Shown: positions 22,616 through 37,574 of the stretch, one piece after another
Position numbering within the stretch: the stretch's first letter is position 1
How the letters are laid out: every line of letters starts with the position of its first letter
Assembly (NCBI GenBank): GCA_022578965.1
Contig: MU400511.1
Location: forward strand, 434,001 to 498,000
DNA: 64,000 bases
Reading direction: 5' to 3'
Source: Xylaria sp. FL1777
Taxonomy: Eukaryota > Ascomycota > Sordariomycetes > Xylariales > Xylariaceae
The notes under the pieces: generated by a model
Told to the model about the DNA's origin: nothing
The model's database searches: none
What the model saw: only the letters and a program-made list of their open reading frames with translations
Program-made: the position numbers and the translations under genes

Positions 22616-23555
22616 ATATCTAAGGTTATATACTTTAACTAAGTGGCTTATTAGCTTAACTAATTAAGTTTTTTATATATTTTTTAAAATATAAAAAAGG
22701 CTTATAAAATAGTTTTATTTAGGTTATTACGCAAATTTAAGAAATGCTTATAAAACTATTGTAGTTTTTTTATATGTAGCTTTTAAGCTAGTAATATTTT
22801 ATAACTTTTTAATTTTTGTATAGTTTGCTTATAAAGCTTTTAAATAATAACTTTATTAAAAGTTTTATATTAAACTAAAAATTTAATTTAAAGCTTATTA
22901 AAATTTTTAAAAAAGCTAATTAAAGATTTTATGCTAAATATAGTAAACAGCAAGTCGTTTTATATAAGCTAGCTATACGCTATATATACTTTAGCAAGCT
23001 ACTGTTTTTGCGTATTGTTTTATGCATTTTTTTGCGCATTTTCCTATGTATTGTTTTGCGCTTTAAATGCATTACTAGCTAAAAAGTTAAGCAACTAAAA
23101 GCTTGCAATACTAAGCCAAATGTGCTAAAAAATAAACAACTAACTTAATAAGCTAGCATTTATAGTTTACTGCAAAATAAATAAGCTAATATAAAAAGAA
23201 TCTAGCAAAAAAAATAATAGTTTATTAATAAAAAGTAATTTACTATTTAATAAATGCTACTATAAAAAAAACTAGCTATTTTAGCTATTAACTTTATTAA
23301 GCTTTAAAATAAACGCTTTATTTTAAAAACTTATCTTTAAGCTATTAATTAATAGCAATGCTAAATTATAAACAAACTATAGCTTATTATTTAAAATTTA
23401 AGCATACGTTATAACCTTTATAAGTTTTAAAGCAAGTATATAAAAAAAGCCGAAGGTTTTCTGCTAGTTAAATATATTTATAGTTTATAAAGGCTGCAAT
23501 ATGCAATAAAAAAAGCAAACCATATTATTTTATTTTAAACATTTAATGTTTATAA
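22616..23555. repeat. A+T-rich DNA without recognised structure
   Basis: Left flank of large element A. It retains slightly more G and C (for example near 22.98-23.10 kb, with several GCG/TGC trinucleotides), but no gene or repeat is recognised. Confidence 0.45.
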
Positions 23556-23860
23556 TAAAATAAAGCAGTATAATTGCGCAAAATTTACTATAATACTTTA
23601 ATTGCAAAAAAATAAGTTATAACTTACGTATTTAAACAATTAAGCTATATATAAATTAAAAAATGAAATAATTAATAAAAAAGCTATTTAATAATATAAA
23701 TAAAGCAACTATAGCTAATCTTTATTATGTTATTTGTAATGTTTAAGTTTATGCTTTAAAATTTAGCGCAATATTTATATTTTTATTTTTACTATATAAC
23801 TTAGCTTAAACTTACTTTAATTAGTTAATTAGCTTATTTAGCTACTTTATTTTACTTTAG
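23556..23860 (+). repeat. Left terminal inverted repeat of copy A
   Basis: Matches, over about 305 bases, the sequence at 56527-56832 in the same orientation and 41339-41643 in the opposite one. Similarity stops at TTTTACTTTAGT, where the inside of the element begins to differ. Confidence 0.8.
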
Positions 23861-25139
23861 TAAAAATAAAAGTTTTAAACTATAAAAATTAAATATATAT
23901 AAAACAGTATATATTTTATGCTTTAAAAATGCTACGCACTTTGTTTTATTAAAATAAATAAGCTAGTTAATTAAAGGTTTAAAAGTATATATTAATAAAG
24001 TTAAGCAAAGTTTGCTTTACTTTTAAAAGATCTATTAATAAATTAAGTAATAAGTATTTAAAGTTAAAGCTAATTTAGCTTTTTTTTAATATTGCAATAT
24101 TTACTAACATATTTTTTTATTTTAATATGTTTTTTATAATTTGCAACTATTTTATATTTCTTTTTTATTTTATTTTATATTTAAACTTAAACTTTTTTTT
24201 AACCTTAAACGTAGCATTTATATAAGCTATTTTTATAAAGGTTGTTGCTTTTTGCTTAAACTACTGCAATAGTATTTCTATTAAGCATTTATAGCTATAT
24301 AGCAAAAATAAGTATTAATATTAAGTATATTTAGCAATATTAAATAAAAACAAAAAATAATATATAGCGTTAAGTATGTTAAACTTTTGTACTAATATAT
24401 TTTCGTAGTAAAAAGTTACATATTTAAAATTATTATTTTTTGCTTTAAGAAATGCTAGCATAACTTTTAATAGCTTGTTAAACTGCTTTATTTTAAAAAA
24501 GAATTTATTATTAAAGTTATTTATTTAAAAAGTAATAAGCTTATTATTTATAAAAGCTTTATTATGCTTAGCACTATAAAAACCTGATTTATTTTTATTA
24601 AACATTATAATTATAAGTTATAAATATAATATAGTATAAAATATAGCTATTAATAAAATAATTATAGTAATAGTTTATTTTAATAAAGCAATTAGCTTTA
24701 TAATTAAAAAAAAATGTGCTACTTATATAAAGTAAATAAAGTATACATTTATAAGCTTAATAATAATAAAAAGTTAGTTAAATTAAGTAAAGTTAAAAAA
24801 ATAAACATTTAAAAAAAAATAAGATTTATAAAAAATGCAATAAGTTTATAAACTATAGCTAAAATTATAAGCTTACGTATAATTATTTATAATTACTAAA
24901 ATAAAAAATAAGTACATAAATATAAGTATTAAAATAAATAAGTTATATTTGTATACCTTTTTTTAGTAATACTAAAGCAATACTTATTATAATTAAAAGT
25001 TAAGTTTTTTTTTAAATATATAAACTTTAAACTTATTAATATATACTTTTTATTAGTATAGCTTATTAAGTTTATTTTTAACTTAATTAAACTAGATTTT
25101 TATTTTTTTTTAATGTGCGTTATTTAATAATATATTAAA

Positions 25140-25850
25140 CAAAAAATATATTACATAATAATCTTAAAGTTCGTAATTTAATAAAGCTACTTATTATAAG
25201 CATTATACTTTTTTATAAACTAAATCTTTATTTTTTTTTTAAAAATAATAGCATAAAATAATTTTAGTGTTTATAACTTAATAAAGCTATACTTATTATA
25301 AGCATTATGCTTTTTTATAAACTAAATCTTTATTTTTTTTTTAAAAACAATAGTATAAAATAATTTTACTGTTTATAACTTAATAAAGCTATACTTATTA
25401 TAAGCACTACGTTTTTTTATAAACTAGATCTTTATTTTTTTCTTAAAAACAATAGTATAAAATAATCTTAGTGTTTATAATTTAATAAAGCTATATTTAT
25501 TATAGTTGCTACGCTTTTTTATAAACTAAATTTTTATTCTTTTTTTAAAAACAGTAATATATAATAATTTTAATGTTTGCAATTTAATAAAGCTATATTT
25601 ATTATAGTTGCTACGCTTTTTTATAAACTAAATTTTTATTTTTTTTTTAAAAATAGTAGTATATAATAATTTTAATGTTTATAATTTAATAAAGCTATAC
25701 TTTTTATAAGTACTACATTTTTTTACACTTTAAATCTTTATTTTTTTTATTTTATGCAATTTAATTATATATTAAAAATAGTAGCATAAAATAATACTAA
25801 TATTTATAACTTAATAAAGCTATACTTTTTGTAAGCATTGCACTATTTTA
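25140..25850. repeat. Seven-unit tandem array, about 101-base period, inside copy A
   Basis: ATAAAGCTA starts at 25181, 25281, 25383, 25484, 25587, 25689 and 25814. The unit carries an AATAAAGCTATACTTATTAT stretch, TTTTTTATAAACTAAATC, and a long T run. The last unit is about 125 bases. The corresponding part of copy B lies beyond the window. Confidence 0.9.
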
Positions 25851-27169
25851 GCAAGTTATAATAGCTTTAGCTTATTATATTACTTAAAAACTAAAATCTA
25901 TATATTAATATTTAAAAGCTTTAACCTTTTTATAGTTTTGCTTTTTTTTTTTTTATTTTAATAAAAACTAATATTTAACTTTTTATTTTTAAACTTAAGC
26001 TATAATAAACTTTCTTTAGCGCTTTTTATATAACTATACTTAGTATATAATTTTAGAATTAAATGTAAATCCTAATAAAAAAACAAAACTATTATATAAT
26101 AAGTTTAATAAGTTTTGCTTTATTAAAACGTAAATATATAAAGGTTTTTAATTTATAACTAAAAATACTTAAACTTATATAAAAAATAAAAAACTTTTTT
26201 TTATAAATGCTAATTAATAATTAAGCAAAAGATTTAATAACTAAGTTTTAAAAAAATTCAAGCTATATTAACCTTTACGCTATATTATAATTCTGGTTTT
26301 TTTAAATAAATTTTAGTTTACTATTATTTATAACTATATTTTTTCTTTTGCTATAATATTTAATTTAAAGCTACTTAATGCAAAACAATATATTTAAGCT
26401 TTTAAAGCTAACTTTATTACTTTTTTATAACAAAGTTATATTTTTATATTTAAATACTATATATTTAAGTAAACTAAAAGTTATAAATAAACTTAATATA
26501 AAAAATAAGCTAATAGTTAATATATTTTAAAATTTATTTAAGTTTACATACAAAAAAATTATTATAATTAAACAGCTTTAAAACATTACTTTTTTTATTT
26601 TATATGCTAAAATTAATTTTAAGAATATTTAATGTTATATTACTAGGCTTAATAAAATATTATTAAGCTAATTTTATAGCTAAAACTAAATAAATTTAAA
26701 TTAAATTAGTACTTTAAAGAAAATGTAAATATATTTAAAAAAAAACAAAGCAATATAAAAAAAGGATTTATACATTTAATAAATTAGTATAATATAATTT
26801 ATTAGTTTTAAAAAAATATAAAAGTAAAGTTATTAAACTTATTAATTATATAAAAAAAAAAAGTATATTTATAAACATTATAAAGTTTAAAAATCTTACT
26901 ACTGTTTATAAAACTTTAGCTTTTATTAACTTAAATTTTATTACTATTTATAGTTATTTAAAAAATATAGTTTTTATTTAATAAAGTTATTAATATTAAA
27001 AAAAGATCTATAGTTTTTTATTTTTTTTAAAAAATAATATATAAAAACTAAATATTTATAACTTAATAAATAACTTAAAAATATTACTAAAAAAGCTTTT
27101 ATTAAAACGTTTATATTATAATTATTAATTGCTTTAATTACTAAAAATCTATAAATAGTAAAAGAACTA

Positions 27170-29031
27170 ACGTGGTTTATAAGCAAGCGATATATTTAAG
27201 CAAGCAATGCACTTTTTATTATGCGATTAGGTTTAATTATTAATAACTTTATAACTAAGGCATTTATTATTAAAAATTAATTAGATTTTGATTTATTACT
27301 TGTTTTTATATTTTTATTATAAGTTTTTGCATTATAGCTAGTTTTGCTGCATTGTTTATATTGTTATTAGCGCAATAAACTTAGCTTATTATTACTACGA
27401 TTTTTTAACGTTTGCAACTGTATTAAGTTTTGCGTATTCTTTTAAGCAATTAAATTAGTTGCATTTTTTATAATAAGACTATTTTTATTTTATAAGCGCT
27501 TTTTTTTACTTTTTTAGCGCTTGCTAAATGCTTTATTTGCTTTACGAAGCTTTTAGTTCTTATTGCTTACAAAGGTTAATTAATACGTTAATATTTGATT
27601 TAATTTTGCAAGCTAATTAATAACGTTTAAAATTAGCTTTAAGGAGCTTTTTTAGTAACTAAAGATTTAACTTTTAATAAAAGTTAATTATACGCTTGCT
27701 TTTTTAGCAGTTTTTAGCGTATAGAAAACTTAAAGTTTAAGCAAGTTAATAGTATTAAGAATTAGCGTTAATAACTATAACTATACATTTAGCTTTAAAA
27801 TTAATGCTTGTAAATTATAAAGCATTAATTTTAACCTTTAGAAACTTTTTAAAATATTTAATTTTGTAAAAGTAACAAAGTAAGCTTTTTTAAACGCAAT
27901 AAAAAACTTAAGCTTAGTAATATAATTAACATATAACTTAATAAATTTGTTAGTTTAATAATTATATGCTTGCTTTAACAAACTATAAAGCTTAACGTTA
28001 AGTAATTAAATTAAATATAATAAATAAAAAAGTAAAGCAATAGTTATAATGTTTTGTTTTTTGCAAAACTTTTTAAACTTAGCTAATATATAACTTTTGT
28101 GCTAATTTAGCACTAATAATTAATATATGCTTTTTTAAAACAGCTAAATCTATTTTTTAAAGTATTTTGCTTATTTTAATTTTATATTATTGTTTGTTTA
28201 TTTATTAAAACTAGTATTAATTACTTAATTTGCTAAAAGGTTAATATTTTTGTACTAATGCTAAAAATAAAAAACGCTTTAAAAAATAATATATAAAAAA
28301 ATAAATAAACTGCATAAATTAATAAAACAAATTGCTATTAACTATTTTTTATTATTAAGCTATACTGCTTTATGCTTTTTACGTTAATTAGCATATATAA
28401 TAACTATATATAACCAAATTTAGCTTATTATAAACCTAGTTTTATTAAAGTTTTAAACATTTTTATTTTAAATGCTATATTGCAATTTTATATATATATA
28501 ACGTTTAAACTACGTGCTAATAATTTTTAGATTTTTGCATAATGCTTTTTAATAATTATAAGCATGCATAAACTGCAATTTAAGCTTTTTATAGCAATTA
28601 ACAAAGTTATAAGCTTAATGTTTACTAATAAACAGTATATTTTGCAAGTTATATAAAAAATTAGCTATATTTTTTATAAAAGCATAAGCAAAGAAATATT
28701 TTTGCTTATTTAAATTAATTATATACTTAAAAAGAACATCTTTTTTAATTAAATCGAGTTTATGCATATTAACGCAAGGTTTGTTTTATGCAGTACAATT
28801 GTTTATTTTATAACGTATAGTGCTTTTAAGAAGTTAATAAATTTTACAAGCGCGTTAAATGCTAATTTTTAGCCTAGAATTAATAGCTTAAATAGCAAGA
28901 AGTATTCTAGCTTTTTTAGTTTCATTAAACATTATATTATTAAAGAATTATTATGCAACAAAGTTAAAGCAACGCGTTTATAAAAAAAGTGCGTTGCTCG
29001 CTTAAATGCGTTGCTTGCTTATAAACCACGT
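27170..29031. mobile_element. RIP-mutated pogo/Fot1-like transposon, 1,862 bases
   Basis: The ends are inverted copies beginning ACGTGGTTTATAAGCAAGC; each end contains the AAGC(A/G)AGC motif twice, separated by TTTAA. TA is duplicated at both borders (27168-27169, 29032-29033). Copy B has the uninterrupted site TTTTTTAGTTTTTT with a single TA at about 63,454-63,455, which fixes the insertion precisely. Length and TA target fit full-length Fot1/pogo elements (about 1.9 kb) with a single transposase gene, but no frame survives RIP. Terminal sequence and double sub-motif resemble the MITE at 18,683. Confidence 0.85.
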
Positions 29032-30522
29032 TAAAAAATATTATTTTAATTATTTTTTAGACTTTTTAGTTTTATAAGTTATAAATATGCAAACTATACT
29101 ATTAAGCAATAAATTTAAAGCTATTATAAAAGCAAAAAATAAAATAACAACTTATTTAAAAGTTAAACCTTTAAAATATATAGATTTTTTAGTAATACTT
29201 AAGTTTATTAAAAAAAAAATTATATTTTACCATAAAGTTTTTATTAAAATTAAATGTAATAATAGCTTTAAGTTTAAAAAAAAAAATAAAAAACGCAATA
29301 AACACTTTAAAATATAAAATAAATTATAGCTTTGTTTATTATTTTTAAGCTTAAAGCTTCGTTAAAAAAAGCTATAAACTAATAAAAAAAAGCCTTATAT
29401 AAATAACAAATAAAACTAGAAAAAATTAGCTAAAGTATTTAAACTTAGTAATATAAGCAAATTACATTTTTATATGTTATTATAGCTATAGCTTATATAA
29501 GCTAATATATAAAAAAATACTAATTTTATTAGTAAAAAATGTAATATTAACATAAAAAATAATTAAATAATAAAATGTTGCTTTTTATAAAGATTTTATT
29601 AAAGCTAAAGTTAAGCAGCTAAAATGCTATAACTAAAATATTATAAAAGTTAAAGCAATTATAACTAAAAAAAAAAAATTAGCTATAAAAACTAAATTTT
29701 AAAAAAACGTTTATAAAATTAAGCAATTATTTAAAAAAAGCTTAGTTGTTTTTTTTTATAATACTATGTTTTTAATAAATAAGTTTAATAACAAAAAACT
29801 GCTATACTAATAAATTAGCTTTTATTAAGTTAAAAAAAAGGTTAATTATAAATAATACTAATTAGTAAAATTATTAAAAAAAGAATTAAAAAAATTGTTT
29901 TTTGCTAAAAAGTTAAAGCAATTTATATAAAATAACTAAAAGTATTAAAAGCTAAAAAATCTTAATTTTAATATATAAACTATTAGTATAGCAGCTATTT
30001 ATTAAAAAGCTAACTAAAATAATAAAGCTTTTAATAATTAAAGCTATAGTAGTTAAGCTATAAAAGGCAAAAAAAATATAACAAGTTATATAAGCTTTTT
30101 AAATTTAAAAAGCTATAGTATAACTTTTAGCGCTTTAAACATTTTAAGCGCTAAAAAATATAATAGCTTATTTTATTTTTTTTAGCTATTATATTATAAA
30201 GCGCTTTAAAAAGTAATAACTAATAAAAACTAAAGCAATAAATTTTCTTTTTTTTACTTTTTGTTTTTTTACTAATTGTTTTGTTTTTTATTTTTACTAA
30301 TTATATAAGTTTATATAATTAAGTTATAATATATAAAACTATTTTATTTTGCTTAAAACTAAGCGTGTTTTTTATAGCTTTTTTTTTATTAGTTTTATAT
30401 TTGTTAGTTTTATAGTAATTTATTTATTAGTACTTTTTTTATTATTATATTAAAAACATAAGTTTTTATTTTATTTTAACGTTTTTTAGATAGTTTAATA
30501 GCTTAGTTTTAGTATAAATTAT

Positions 30523-33500
30523 AGCAATTAATACATAAGCATAAAGAATTAATATATAAGCATAACTTTATATAAGCATAACTTTTTTTAGAGGTTTAAT
30601 TAGCTGAAATTAGGGCTTGCTAAAAGTAACTTCTAGCTTTATTTATTTTACTTTATTTACTTTTTTAACTAATTAAGTTAATACATTTCTATTTTATGTA
30701 AAGAGATTATTTTTTTTATTTTTTAGTGCATTATATAGCATTTAAAATAAAACGTTATTAAACAGTAAAACTTTTTAATAATATAATTAAATTAAGCATA
30801 TATTAAGGAATTAAATATAAGTTAAATGTATTGCTGCAATATTTATAGTTATTTTAATTTTTATTGATTTTTTTGCTTTTAAATACTAAGCTATAACTGT
30901 TGTTTTTTAAACTTACTACTTGTTAACTTTTTAGTATTTAATGTAGCAGTTTAATTGCACGTTTAGCGTTAAAAAAACAAAGCGCTTTTACTTGTGTTAG
31001 CATTGCTATTTTGTATAAAAGTTTGCTTTACTTTAGCTAAAAACGATTTATTTTAACTTTTTTGCAGTTAACTTTGCTTTTGTTTTGTAAGTTAGCTTGC
31101 TATAAGTGCATTAGCTTTAATTATAAAATATATTAGTATGTTTTATGCTATGTTTATTAATTAACCGCAAAATAAATAAGCAACCTTTAGGTTATAAATA
31201 CGTTAATATAAATTTTTAGCTAAAGATTTACATAGTTATTAATAAAAGTAAATATTTAGCTTAATAAACAAAGTAAAAAAGCTTAGTTTTAAATAAACCT
31301 TGTAATAATAAGAAATTTTAAGCTTAATAAAAACTATGTAGTTATTAGTGCAATATTTAATATTAATTAGAAATAAGTTTTGTTTATTTAATATAAACAT
31401 TTAAGCAATATTATATTGCTTGTTAAATAATATTAAGCTTTTTAATAATATAACTATTTAAAGCTTGCTTAAATAATTTTTTATAGCTAATAAATAAATA
31501 TATTGTAATAAAACTTTATTTTAAGCATAAGCTTAAGTAAAGTTATGCTTTTAATTAGTTATTATTTTTTGCATTACTTTTATAAAATAATATAAATTGC
31601 TTATACTATTTAAAAAATAACTTTTTATATTATTATTGCTTGCTTTTATTTTAGAAATAACTTAAATACTAAAGTTATAATATTAGCAAATATAGCAACG
31701 TGCTTATTAAAATCTTAAAAGCATTTATATTCTGTAAAAATATCATAATATTAAGTGCTAATTATTAAACTTTTAATAAAGTTTAGCTTATGCTTGTTTA
31801 TATTTTGCTTTAGTTTTAGCAAATAGCACTTTTTTTTATATTATTAAAATATTTTAATAGCTATAAAAAACTTTGTTATTATTAAAGCATTTAGTATTAA
31901 GCAGCTATTTATTAGTAAAAGTTAGCTTAATTTAGTTTTAAGTAAAAAGGTTTATATTTTTGCTATTACTGCTAAAAGAACTGCTGCTTTTATTATAGCT
32001 GCTTATTTATTTTTGCTTAGCTTTTAGCAGAACATTTAAATTAATATAATAAATATAAAATTGTTATTATACTAAAAAAAACTAGTTGTTTAATGCTATT
32101 TTTATTGATTTATTATAGTTAGTAATAATAACTTTAAGCTTTTGTATAAATGCTTTAATTAAAATTTAACGAATATTTTTAGCAAAAAACTAGAAACTTT
32201 TTTGCTTTTTGTTATTAATTAAGCTAAATACTACATTAAAAATTATGCTTAAGCATGTTTAACTAGTTGCTTAAAATAAAAAAAACTTAAAGCAGTTTAT
32301 ATTATATATATTATTAAAACTAATAACTTTAAAAAATTGCTTTTATATTTTTATATAATACGGAAATGTTTATATAAAGCTAATTAAGCAATTAGGTTTT
32401 TTATTATTTTATTTTATAATATATAGGATTTTTTGCTTATTAAAAAGCTTAATAAAAGCTGCAGTTAAATTATAGCTATTTAGCTTTGTTTAGTTAATAT
32501 AGCTTTAAGCATTATATATGTTTCTTTAGGTAAAAACGGATTTATTATGTTGCTTTTTAACTATATTTTAAATATTTTGCGCTTGGATTTTTATATAATA
32601 ACTTGCTGCTATAATTGTTTTTTTTATTAGCTTAGTAAGCTTTTAATACAAAAAATGTACAAACAAATTAAAACTTAAGCTATAGTTATATTAATAGTGC
32701 TTTATATTGCTAAAAAAACATAATAATTATATGCTTTCTTTTTAAGCTTTTATAATTATAAACTATTTATAACTTGTTTTTTATAATTTTTGTTTGTAAA
32801 TTTTATTACTTTAGGGTTTTTTAAGCTTGCTATATTTATTATATTAAATAAAAAAGCATATTTTTTGTTTTTTGTACAAATAGCTATTTTTTTTAATTAT
32901 ATTAAAGCTATTAAATTTAGCAAAGTTATTAATATGCTAAAATAATAAATCGTTACTAAAGAATAGTTTGCTTAATATAAATAGATTTAAAATAAATTTT
33001 AGCAAAAAGAACGATTTTAGTAAGCCTAGCAGTAAAATGTTTTAAAAGAAGCAAAATATTTAAATTAAAAACAGTTGTTAAAACAAAAGCACTAGCTAAT
33101 TTTTAAAAAAAGCGTGCTTGCAAAATAATCTTTTAAATAAGCAAAATAACGTTAACTAAAACAAACTTAATATTAACTATATATTATTAAAAAGTAAATA
33201 TAAAGGTAGTAATTTATATTTGTTCAAATAAAGCAGTAAAAGGTTAAATTACTTACGTTATTTTTATATTTGTTTATATAATTAAAGCAATTAAATAGTA
33301 AGCTAACAATTTTAACTAACTATGCTATAAATAACATTTAAAGCAGTTTTAAATTTAGCTTAGCTAGCGATTAAAAAGCTTAAGCTTAAAAAGAATTAAA
33401 ACAGTTAAGCTGCTTTAAAAAAAGAATTAAAGTTAGCTTTTAGCTTAAAAATCAGCGTTTATATAAGCTAAAAAAAGCTAGTACTATTAGCGTTAGTTTA

Positions 33501-34089
33501 ATTTAAGTAAATTGCGTTATTATTTTGCATTTTTTATAGTAGTTTATAGAAGCTTTATGTTTTATAAAAGCAAAAAATAGTTAAAAAAGTTTAAAAATAA
33601 GCAGCAAAAATATTTTTAAAAGCATTAGCATTATTAATGCTATAAAAAGCAAACATACTAAAACAACTACTACTAATAAAAGCAAACAAGCTTAAAAAAG
33701 AGTTATTATTGCTAAGAAAATATAAGCAATATAACTAAGCAAAAAGGTTAAAAATTATATTTTAGCTAAAGTAGCTTAACGATTTTATAATGCAATTAGT
33801 TTACTAGCGTTTTTAACAATAATAAAGATTATTAAGAGTAAAAGCGCAAGCGCAGCTTTATTTAAATTATAAAGCTATTATAACATGTAATAAAACATTA
33901 AACGTTAAAAGTTCTTTAATAGTATAGTAAATATAATACAATAATATAACAGTTATATAAAATGGCATAAAAAAGCAGTACTTAGGTCTGCTAACAATTT
34001 TTTTTTGAGCTAATAAAAAGCTAAGAAAAGTTATATTTATATAAAGTTATGCTTATGTATTAATTCTTTATGCCTGTGTATTAATTGCT
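30523..34089. mobile_element. hAT-like transposon, 3,567 bases, 8-base target duplication
   Basis: Inverted ends of about 60 bases begin AGCAATTAATAC and run on through AAGCATAACTTTATATAA, with a few RIP-type differences. TAAATTAT flanks both sides (30515-30522 and 34090-34097). Copy B carries the empty site once, on the opposite strand (ATAATTTA at 61966-61973), with matching flanks. An 8-base duplication and this length fit the hAT superfamily (Restless or Hornet-like in fungi), but the transposase frame is not readable and the ends are longer than usual for hAT, so the family call is tentative while the insertion itself is firm. Confidence 0.75.
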
Positions 34090-37000
34090 TAAATTATTAT
34101 TGCTTTTTTTTAAAAATACGTAAAAACAAAAAAAACAAAAATAAAAACTACTTATTAGTTTTAATTACTTAAGTTTATTTTGCTGCATTAATGCTTATAT
34201 ATAAGTTTTTTTACTTTTAATTGCTTAATTATTTTTATTTAAAACTAAATAGCGCTTTTTGCTTTTAATTTAAACTATTTAATACTTAATAGAAATTTTA
34301 AAACTACTAAAAAGCAAAAAACACTATTATTACACTTTATAAAGTTACTAGTTTATATTTTATATACTTAAACTACTAGCAATAATTTAAAGCTACTATT
34401 AAATAATAATAAACATTTAATAAAATAATAAACGCTTAAGCAAAGTTTAAAGCAAGCTTAACTAAAGCAAAATTTTGCTATAAAAAACTAAACAAAAATA
34501 TTTATTTATATAAAGCTAAAAAAATAAAAACTAAAAAAAAAACAAAAAAAAGATTTAATAATTTAGTATTAATAATTCTTATTTTGTATATTTTAAGCTT
34601 TTTGTTATAAAAGTTTTATATATTTGCTTTTATAAGTATTAAAACCTAACTTTTTATATAATAATTGTTCTTGTTTTATTTATTACGCTTAAAAAAAAGT
34701 TTGTAAACTATGCAATAAAAAAAAATAATTGCAAATTATATTAAAAAAAGCATTATTATATAAACAAATCGTTTAATTTTTTTATTTTATTTTACCTTAT
34801 ATAATTTATTTAATTTATTTTTTTAACTATTTTTTAAAATATTAAAGCATTATACTAATTTTTTAAGCAATACTAAATTATTGCTTATTAATATAACATA
34901 TAACAAGCTAAACAATAAAATTAGCTTAAAAAAACGATTTAATTTGCGTTTTAATTTGGTTTTTTTTTTAATTAAACAAATAAAAAAATCTTTAAACAAA
35001 GTTATTTATTTTTTAAAGTTTTTAAGCATAAAATCCTTTTTAATTACTACAGTTATTATGCTAGCTTTAAAATATTTAACTATATTACTTTAAGACTTAT
35101 AAAATAAACAATTATATAACTAAATAATAAACATGCAATTAATATACGTACTAAACCTTTATTTTAAAATAATGCAGTAAAAAAAAAAAAGTAAAGTTTT
35201 ATATACTTTTTGCTTTTAGCTATTATTAGCATTTATTTGCAATACTTATAAAATATAGCATTTTAAATTTTAAATAACTATATAAATATAGCTATAAGCT
35301 AACAAAAATTACAGAAAATCTAATATATATATTTGCTTTAAAAACTACTTTTAATTGCTTTTATATATAGTAAGCAAGCTTTTAAATATTGTTGCTTTTT
35401 TATTTAAGTAAAGCTAGCTTAAATATGTTAATTTGTATAACATTTAAAAAAAAAAATTATAATTAATTTTTTATTAAATATATTTGCTGCTAATATTACT
35501 ACTAAAAATTTTAATCTTTAAATAGCTTAATGCTTAGTTATATAAAAAAAAGAAAAGTTAGCTAAATAAAAAAAACAAAATTTAAAAAAAAAAAAAGCAT
35601 ATATATTTTGCTATTTATTAGTAAACTTAACTTTTTAAATATTATAAATAAAACTATTTATTAGCTAAACAATATTAATTTTTTAAATATTAATAAATTG
35701 CTATAATGCTTTTTAATTATTTAAAACTTTATTAATAATATAAAAATTTTTTTTTGTGTGCTTAGTTAAGCAAGAATTAATTATGCTACTTAAAACTAGA
35801 AAATCTATAACAAAAGCGTAAACTAAGTAATTTAAAAACTTAAGCACTAAAGTAAAAAATTATAAAAAAAATCAAAGCTTTAAAACTACATAAAAAAAAA
35901 CAAATTAAAAAAAAAAACAAGCTTTTTTTTTATATTTAATAAAGCTTAAATTATTTACTTTATTATTAGTTATAACAATTGTTTAAAAAAAGTAAGTTAT
36001 AAATATATTAAAAAAAAATTAAAAAGTAATTACTTAACTAATTAAAATTACTTTATTTATTTATTTTTTAATTAATATTAATGTAAACATATAAAAAGTA
36101 ATTATTATAAAAACATTTAATAATTAATAGTTTATTTTAGTAATAAAATAATTAATTAATAAATTAAAAATAGTATAATAAGTTTGTAAAAAAAAAGTAT
36201 GCTAATTTAAAGCTATATATTTTAGCTTTTTTTTTATTATATTTGCTTTATTAAACCTTTTATTTATACTTAACTTTATTATTTTATTTATTTAATAAAT
36301 TTTAACTTTTTGCATTTTATATAAATACTTTTAGCATTTATATTTAAAAAATTTTATAATTATTAAAAAATAATAATTTAAATTAACAATTAAAAATATT
36401 AAACTATATATAATAAATAATATTAACTTTAATACTTATACTTTATACTTTTTATATAATATTATTTGCTTTTATTTCTTTGATTTATATTAGGTTTTTT
36501 AACTTGCTTGCATTTTTTACTTAATTATAAAACATAGCAAATATATATATATGCTTAAACATTAATAAGGATTATTTTTATTATATATATATGCTTTTAA
36601 TTATTATACTTTTTATTTTTAAAAAAGTTACTAATATTATAAATTAGCTAAAAATAATAATATTTTTTTTAAAAGCACTAATAAACTGCTATTTTATGCT
36701 AAAAAGTATAAGCTTTAAGCATAATAAATAACAAAACAAAAAAAAAAAAAAAAAAAAAAAAATAAGTATATATATATAAACTTTATAATTAGCTATAAAA
36801 AGCTTTTTTTTAAAAACTAAAAGCTTTTTAAAAACAGCTTTAAAAAAAGCCAATGTTTATTAATAGCTTAAAGTATAAAAAATATTTAGTTTGCATGTTT
36901 TTTTTATGAATTAATAAGCTAAATGCAAAAAATGTTTAGCTAAAAAATATATTGCTTTTTTTAGTTAACGTTTTTTTAAAATCTATTTTAAAGTTCTTTT

Positions 37001-37277
37001 TTATTAAAAAAGAAATAACTTTTATAAAATGCTTATTTTTTGAAAACCAGAAAAAAAGCAAAAAAGTAGTACTAAAAAATCACTTTAGTTATTTGTTTTT
37101 TAAAAATAGCAAAGCTTGCTAAAACTTTTTTTTAAACTTAGTTCAACAAATATAAAAAGAATTAATATTTATAATATATAAAAAATATTATAATAAAAAA
37201 ACGTTAAAATATTAGTAGTTTATAATATATATAATCCTAAAAAAAATATTTACTTTTTTAATTTAGTATATAGTAAA

Positions 37278-37574
37278 TGTCACAACGGCGCACCATGCAT
37301 ATGTCATGTAGCATTGACTTGGCAATACACTTTAATTATAAGGTGAAGAAGTAAAGGGAACATGGCCAGCTAAGCTGCCATGGTCAAGACCTTTTATCTT
37401 CACCCATGGTGGGGTGTGGGTGGGGTCCATAGGTCATAGGTCATGTGACTGGGCCACCCACACCACCAACTGCCATAATACTATAATACAATAACCAATA
37501 CAATAACCAGACCAATGGCCATAGCCATAGCCAATACCAATACAATAGTAGCCGTACGGCTGGGAGCCGTAACT
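37278..37574 (+). repeat. 5' terminal direct repeat of the LTR-type element
   Basis: 297 bases; 293 match the copy at 39086. Includes a duplicated CATAGGTCATAGGTCATG stretch and a run of CCAAT/CCATAGC-type words near its right end. Confidence 0.9.

Noticed and set aside
16917..25850. CRISPR array, by tandem repeats
   Set aside because: Units abut or vary without unique spacers, and the genome is fungal.
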